From the NCBI GenBank assembly GCA_009760855.2, contig WPIO01000470.1, positions 1 through 39,955 on the forward strand: a stretch of DNA of 39,955 bases, given 5' to 3'. A program made the position numbers and the translations under genes. Within the stretch, counting starts at the first letter, position 1; each line of letters opens with the position of its first letter. Shown here piece by piece: positions 37,627 through 39,955 of the stretch. Source of the DNA: Cristatella mucedo. Its lineage: Eukaryota > Bryozoa > Phylactolaemata > Cristatellidae. The notes beneath the pieces were generated by a model, which did no database searches, was not told the DNA's origin, and saw only the letters and a program-made list of their open reading frames with translations.

Positions 37627-39955
37627 ATGGCGAGACTACGAACGTTCAAACAGTTTGAAATTGCTTGTCAAGCAAACAGAGCCAACGAATGCATTGGCAA
37701 GAGTAATTACAGTTCAACTTATTACACGTACCTGAACGATGACGAGTCCGTCGATGAGTGTAATCGAACGTCACACGGTCGACCTCCTTCTACTATCCAG
37801 CTCCTCTCAGTTGACTCAGCTAGGCGACGTGATGGGGAATTCAAGCACACTGAGATGCAGCACACAGTGTGAACGGACTCCGCAAGACCTTGCATAGCAA
37901 GCTCTCAACGATCTAACGTGATGTCATGGCAGCACTTAGTAGTCGAGAGTGTTGGAAAACTTTGACTTCTATAGAAGTCATAACCGATTAGCCCTTCGTC
38001 GAGACACCTGAAGACACTGGTAAACTCCATTAAGCATCTAAAACGATGGCGTGACTACGTAGGTTCGAAAACATTGAAACTGCTTGTCAAGCAAACAGAG
38101 CCAACGAATGCAGTGGCAAGAGTGATTAGAGTTCAACTTATACCACGTAACTGAACAATAACGAGTCCATCGATAAGTGTAATCGAACGACACACGGCCG
38201 ACCTCCTTCTACTATGCAGCTCCTCTCAGTAGACTCAGCTAGGCGACGTGATGGGGAATTCAAGCACACTGAGATGCAGCACACAGTGTGAACGGACTCC
38301 GCAAGACCTTGCATAGCAAGTTCTCAACGATCTAACAAAATGTCAGGGCAGCACTCAGTAGTCGAGAGTGTTGGAAAACTTTGACTTCTATAGAAGTCAT
38401 AACCGATTAGCCCTTCGTCGAGACACCTGACAAGACACTGGTAAACTCAATTAGGCATCTAAAACGATGGCGTGACTACGTAGGTTCGAAGACATTGAAA
38501 CTGCTTGTCAAGCAAACAGAGCCAACGAATGCAGTGGCAAGAGTGATTACAGTTCAACTTATTACACGTACCTGAACGATGACGAGTCCGTCGATGAGTG
38601 TAATCGAACGACACACGGCCGACCTCCTTCTACTATGCAGCTCCTCTCAGTAGACTCAGCTAGGCGACGTGATGCGGAATTCAAGCACACTGAGATGCAG
38701 CACACAGTGTGAACGGACTCCGCAAGACCTTGCATAGCAAGTTCTCAACGATCTAACAAAATGTCATGGCAGCACTCAGTAGTCGAGAGTGTTGGAAAAC
38801 TTTGACTTCTATAGAAGTCATAACCGATTAGCCCTTCGTCGAGACACCTGACAAGACACTGGTAAACTCCATTAAGCATCTAAAACGATGGCGTGACTAC
38901 GTAGGTTCGAAAACATTGAAACTGCTTGTCAAGCAAACAGAGCCAACGACTGCAGTGGCAAGAGTGATTAGAGTTCAACTTATACCACGTAACTGAACAA
39001 TAACGAGTCCATCGATAAGTGTAATCGAGCGACACATGGCCGACCTCCTTGCACCATCCATCTCCTCTCAGTTGACTGAGCTAGGAAACTTGATGGGAAA
39101 TTCAAACACCCTCGGGTAAAGCACATAGTGTGAACATACTCGTCAAGACCTGGCATAGCAAGTTCATAACGATCTAACATTGTGTCATTACGGCACCCAG
39201 CGGGCGATACTGTTGGAAAAACTCGACTGCTATGGTAGTCCTAACCAAGTAGCCGTTTATCGTGACACCTGACAAGACACTGGTAAACTCAATTAGGAAT
39301 CTAAAACGATGGCGTGACTACGTAGGTTCGAAAACATTGAAACTGCTTGTCAAGCAAACAGAGCCAACGAATGCAGTGGCAAGAGTTATGAGAGTTCAAC
39401 TTATACCACGTAATTGAACAATAACGAGTCTATCGATAAGTGTAATCGAGCGACACATGGCCGACCTCCTCGCACCATCCTGCTCCTCTCGGTAGACTCA
39501 GCTAGGAAACTTGATGGGAAATTCAAACCCCCTGGGGTAAAGCACACAGTGTGAACATACTCGTCAAGACCTGGCATAGCAAGTTCATAACGATCTAACA
39601 TTGTGTCATTACGGCACCCAGCGGGCGATACTGTTGGAAAAACTCGACTGCTATGGTAGTCCTAACCAAGTAGCCGTTTATCGTGACACCTGACAAGACA
39701 CTGGTATACTCAATTAGGAATCTAAAACGATGGCGTGACTACGTAGGTTCGAAGACATTGAAACTGCTTGTCAAGCGAACAGAGCCAACGTATGCAGTGG
39801 CAAGAGTTATTAGAGTTCAACTTATACACGTAACTGAACGATAACGAGTCCATCGATAAGTGTAATCGAGCGACACATGGCCGACCTCCTTGCACCATCC
39901 ATCTCCTCTCAGTAGACTCAGCTAGGAAACTTGATGGGAAATTCAAACTCCCTCG
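37627..39955 (+). repeat. Right-hand segment: C monomers, then a run of B-type monomers
   Basis: Starts are at 37627, 38046 (419 bp), 38467, 38888, 39309 and 39730 (cut by the window end). Palindromes are at 37964, 38383 and 38804. From about 38965, three successive monomers are B-type (signatures near 39051, 39470 and 39890) with no C monomer between them. Each is followed by the C-type head gatggcgtgactacg rather than the usual gatggcgagactacg. They share tgtgtcattacggcacc and ctatggtagtcctaacc, not found in B blocks further left. Confidence 0.9.

Larger units (their letters stand above)
4435..39955 (+). repeat. Homogenised 421-bp satellite array with higher-order structure
   Basis: The anchor atggcg(t/a)gactacg recurs 84 times between 4708 and 39730 (one copy, at 37206, has atcgcg). 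Most intervals are exactly 421 bp; the exceptions are listed as separate events. All copies are in the same orientation. Monomers at equivalent higher-order positions are nearly identical, while the B type differs from the C types by roughly 15-25% by eye. 421 is not a multiple of 3, so no reading frame can continue through the array. The array continues past the right edge. No transposon, gene or unique sequence interrupts it. Confidence 0.97.

Noticed and set aside
4435-39955. CRISPR array or other prokaryotic repeat system.
   Set aside because: Repeats are head-to-tail 421-bp units without spacers, and there are no associated genes.
1-39955. Telomeric repeats, rDNA, tRNA genes, or embedded transposons with target-site duplications.
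   Set aside because: None seen on either strand; every stretch can be assigned to a satellite monomer or a rearranged piece of one.

Overview
The window is satellite DNA from end to end. I could find no credible protein-coding gene, RNA gene, transposon or CRISPR array. All repeats point the same way. The organism is a eukaryote. GC is moderate and CpG is not depleted: I count about 23 CpG in one 421-bp monomer, close to the number expected from base composition. A sparsely methylated genome, such as many invertebrates have, would fit, but I do not recognise the repeat family and cannot name a taxon.

Layout. (1) Positions 1-4434 hold an older, diverged array: ten complete monomers of 424-428 bp (typically 427) plus a partial one at each end, roughly 75-85% alike by eye. 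(2) At 4434/4435 the sequence switches, close to register, to a younger array of a 421-bp monomer. This fills the rest of the window: 84 monomer starts between 4708 and 39730, plus a partial copy in front. The array runs off the right edge. The two families are distant relatives: they align collinearly over the whole monomer, and the best shared block is GTTGACT(A/C)AGCTAGG. (3) The 421-bp array has higher-order structure. One diverged monomer type ('B block', recognised by ttgcaccatcc, gcgggcgatactg and the following head gatggcgagactacg) recurs every 2-5 monomers among 'C' monomers that are much more like each other. The canonical unit is a tetramer of about 1684 bp (C1-C2-C3-B); pentamers (about 2105), trimers (about 1263) and dimers (842) also occur.

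Subdomains. 4435-12300 is clean, with pentamers and tetramers. 12300-17950 is rearranged, with truncated monomers, a 157-bp partial duplication and deletions of 152 and 212 bp. 17950-32000 is mostly trimers and tetramers peppered with 2-5-bp tandem microduplications. 32000-38900 is clean again and carries a local variant. 38900-39955 consists of consecutive B-type monomers without interleaved C monomers.

The most interesting sequence signals are a perfect 16-bp palindrome, GACTTCTATAGAAGTC, found in at least 28 monomers and mostly in the one just before the B block; a 7-bp-stem hairpin in most C monomers; blocks conserved between otherwise diverged monomer types; and the contrast between old edge and young core. 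These are the hallmarks of a large, actively homogenising, possibly centromeric or pericentromeric satellite. The chromosomal role is inference and cannot be read from sequence alone.
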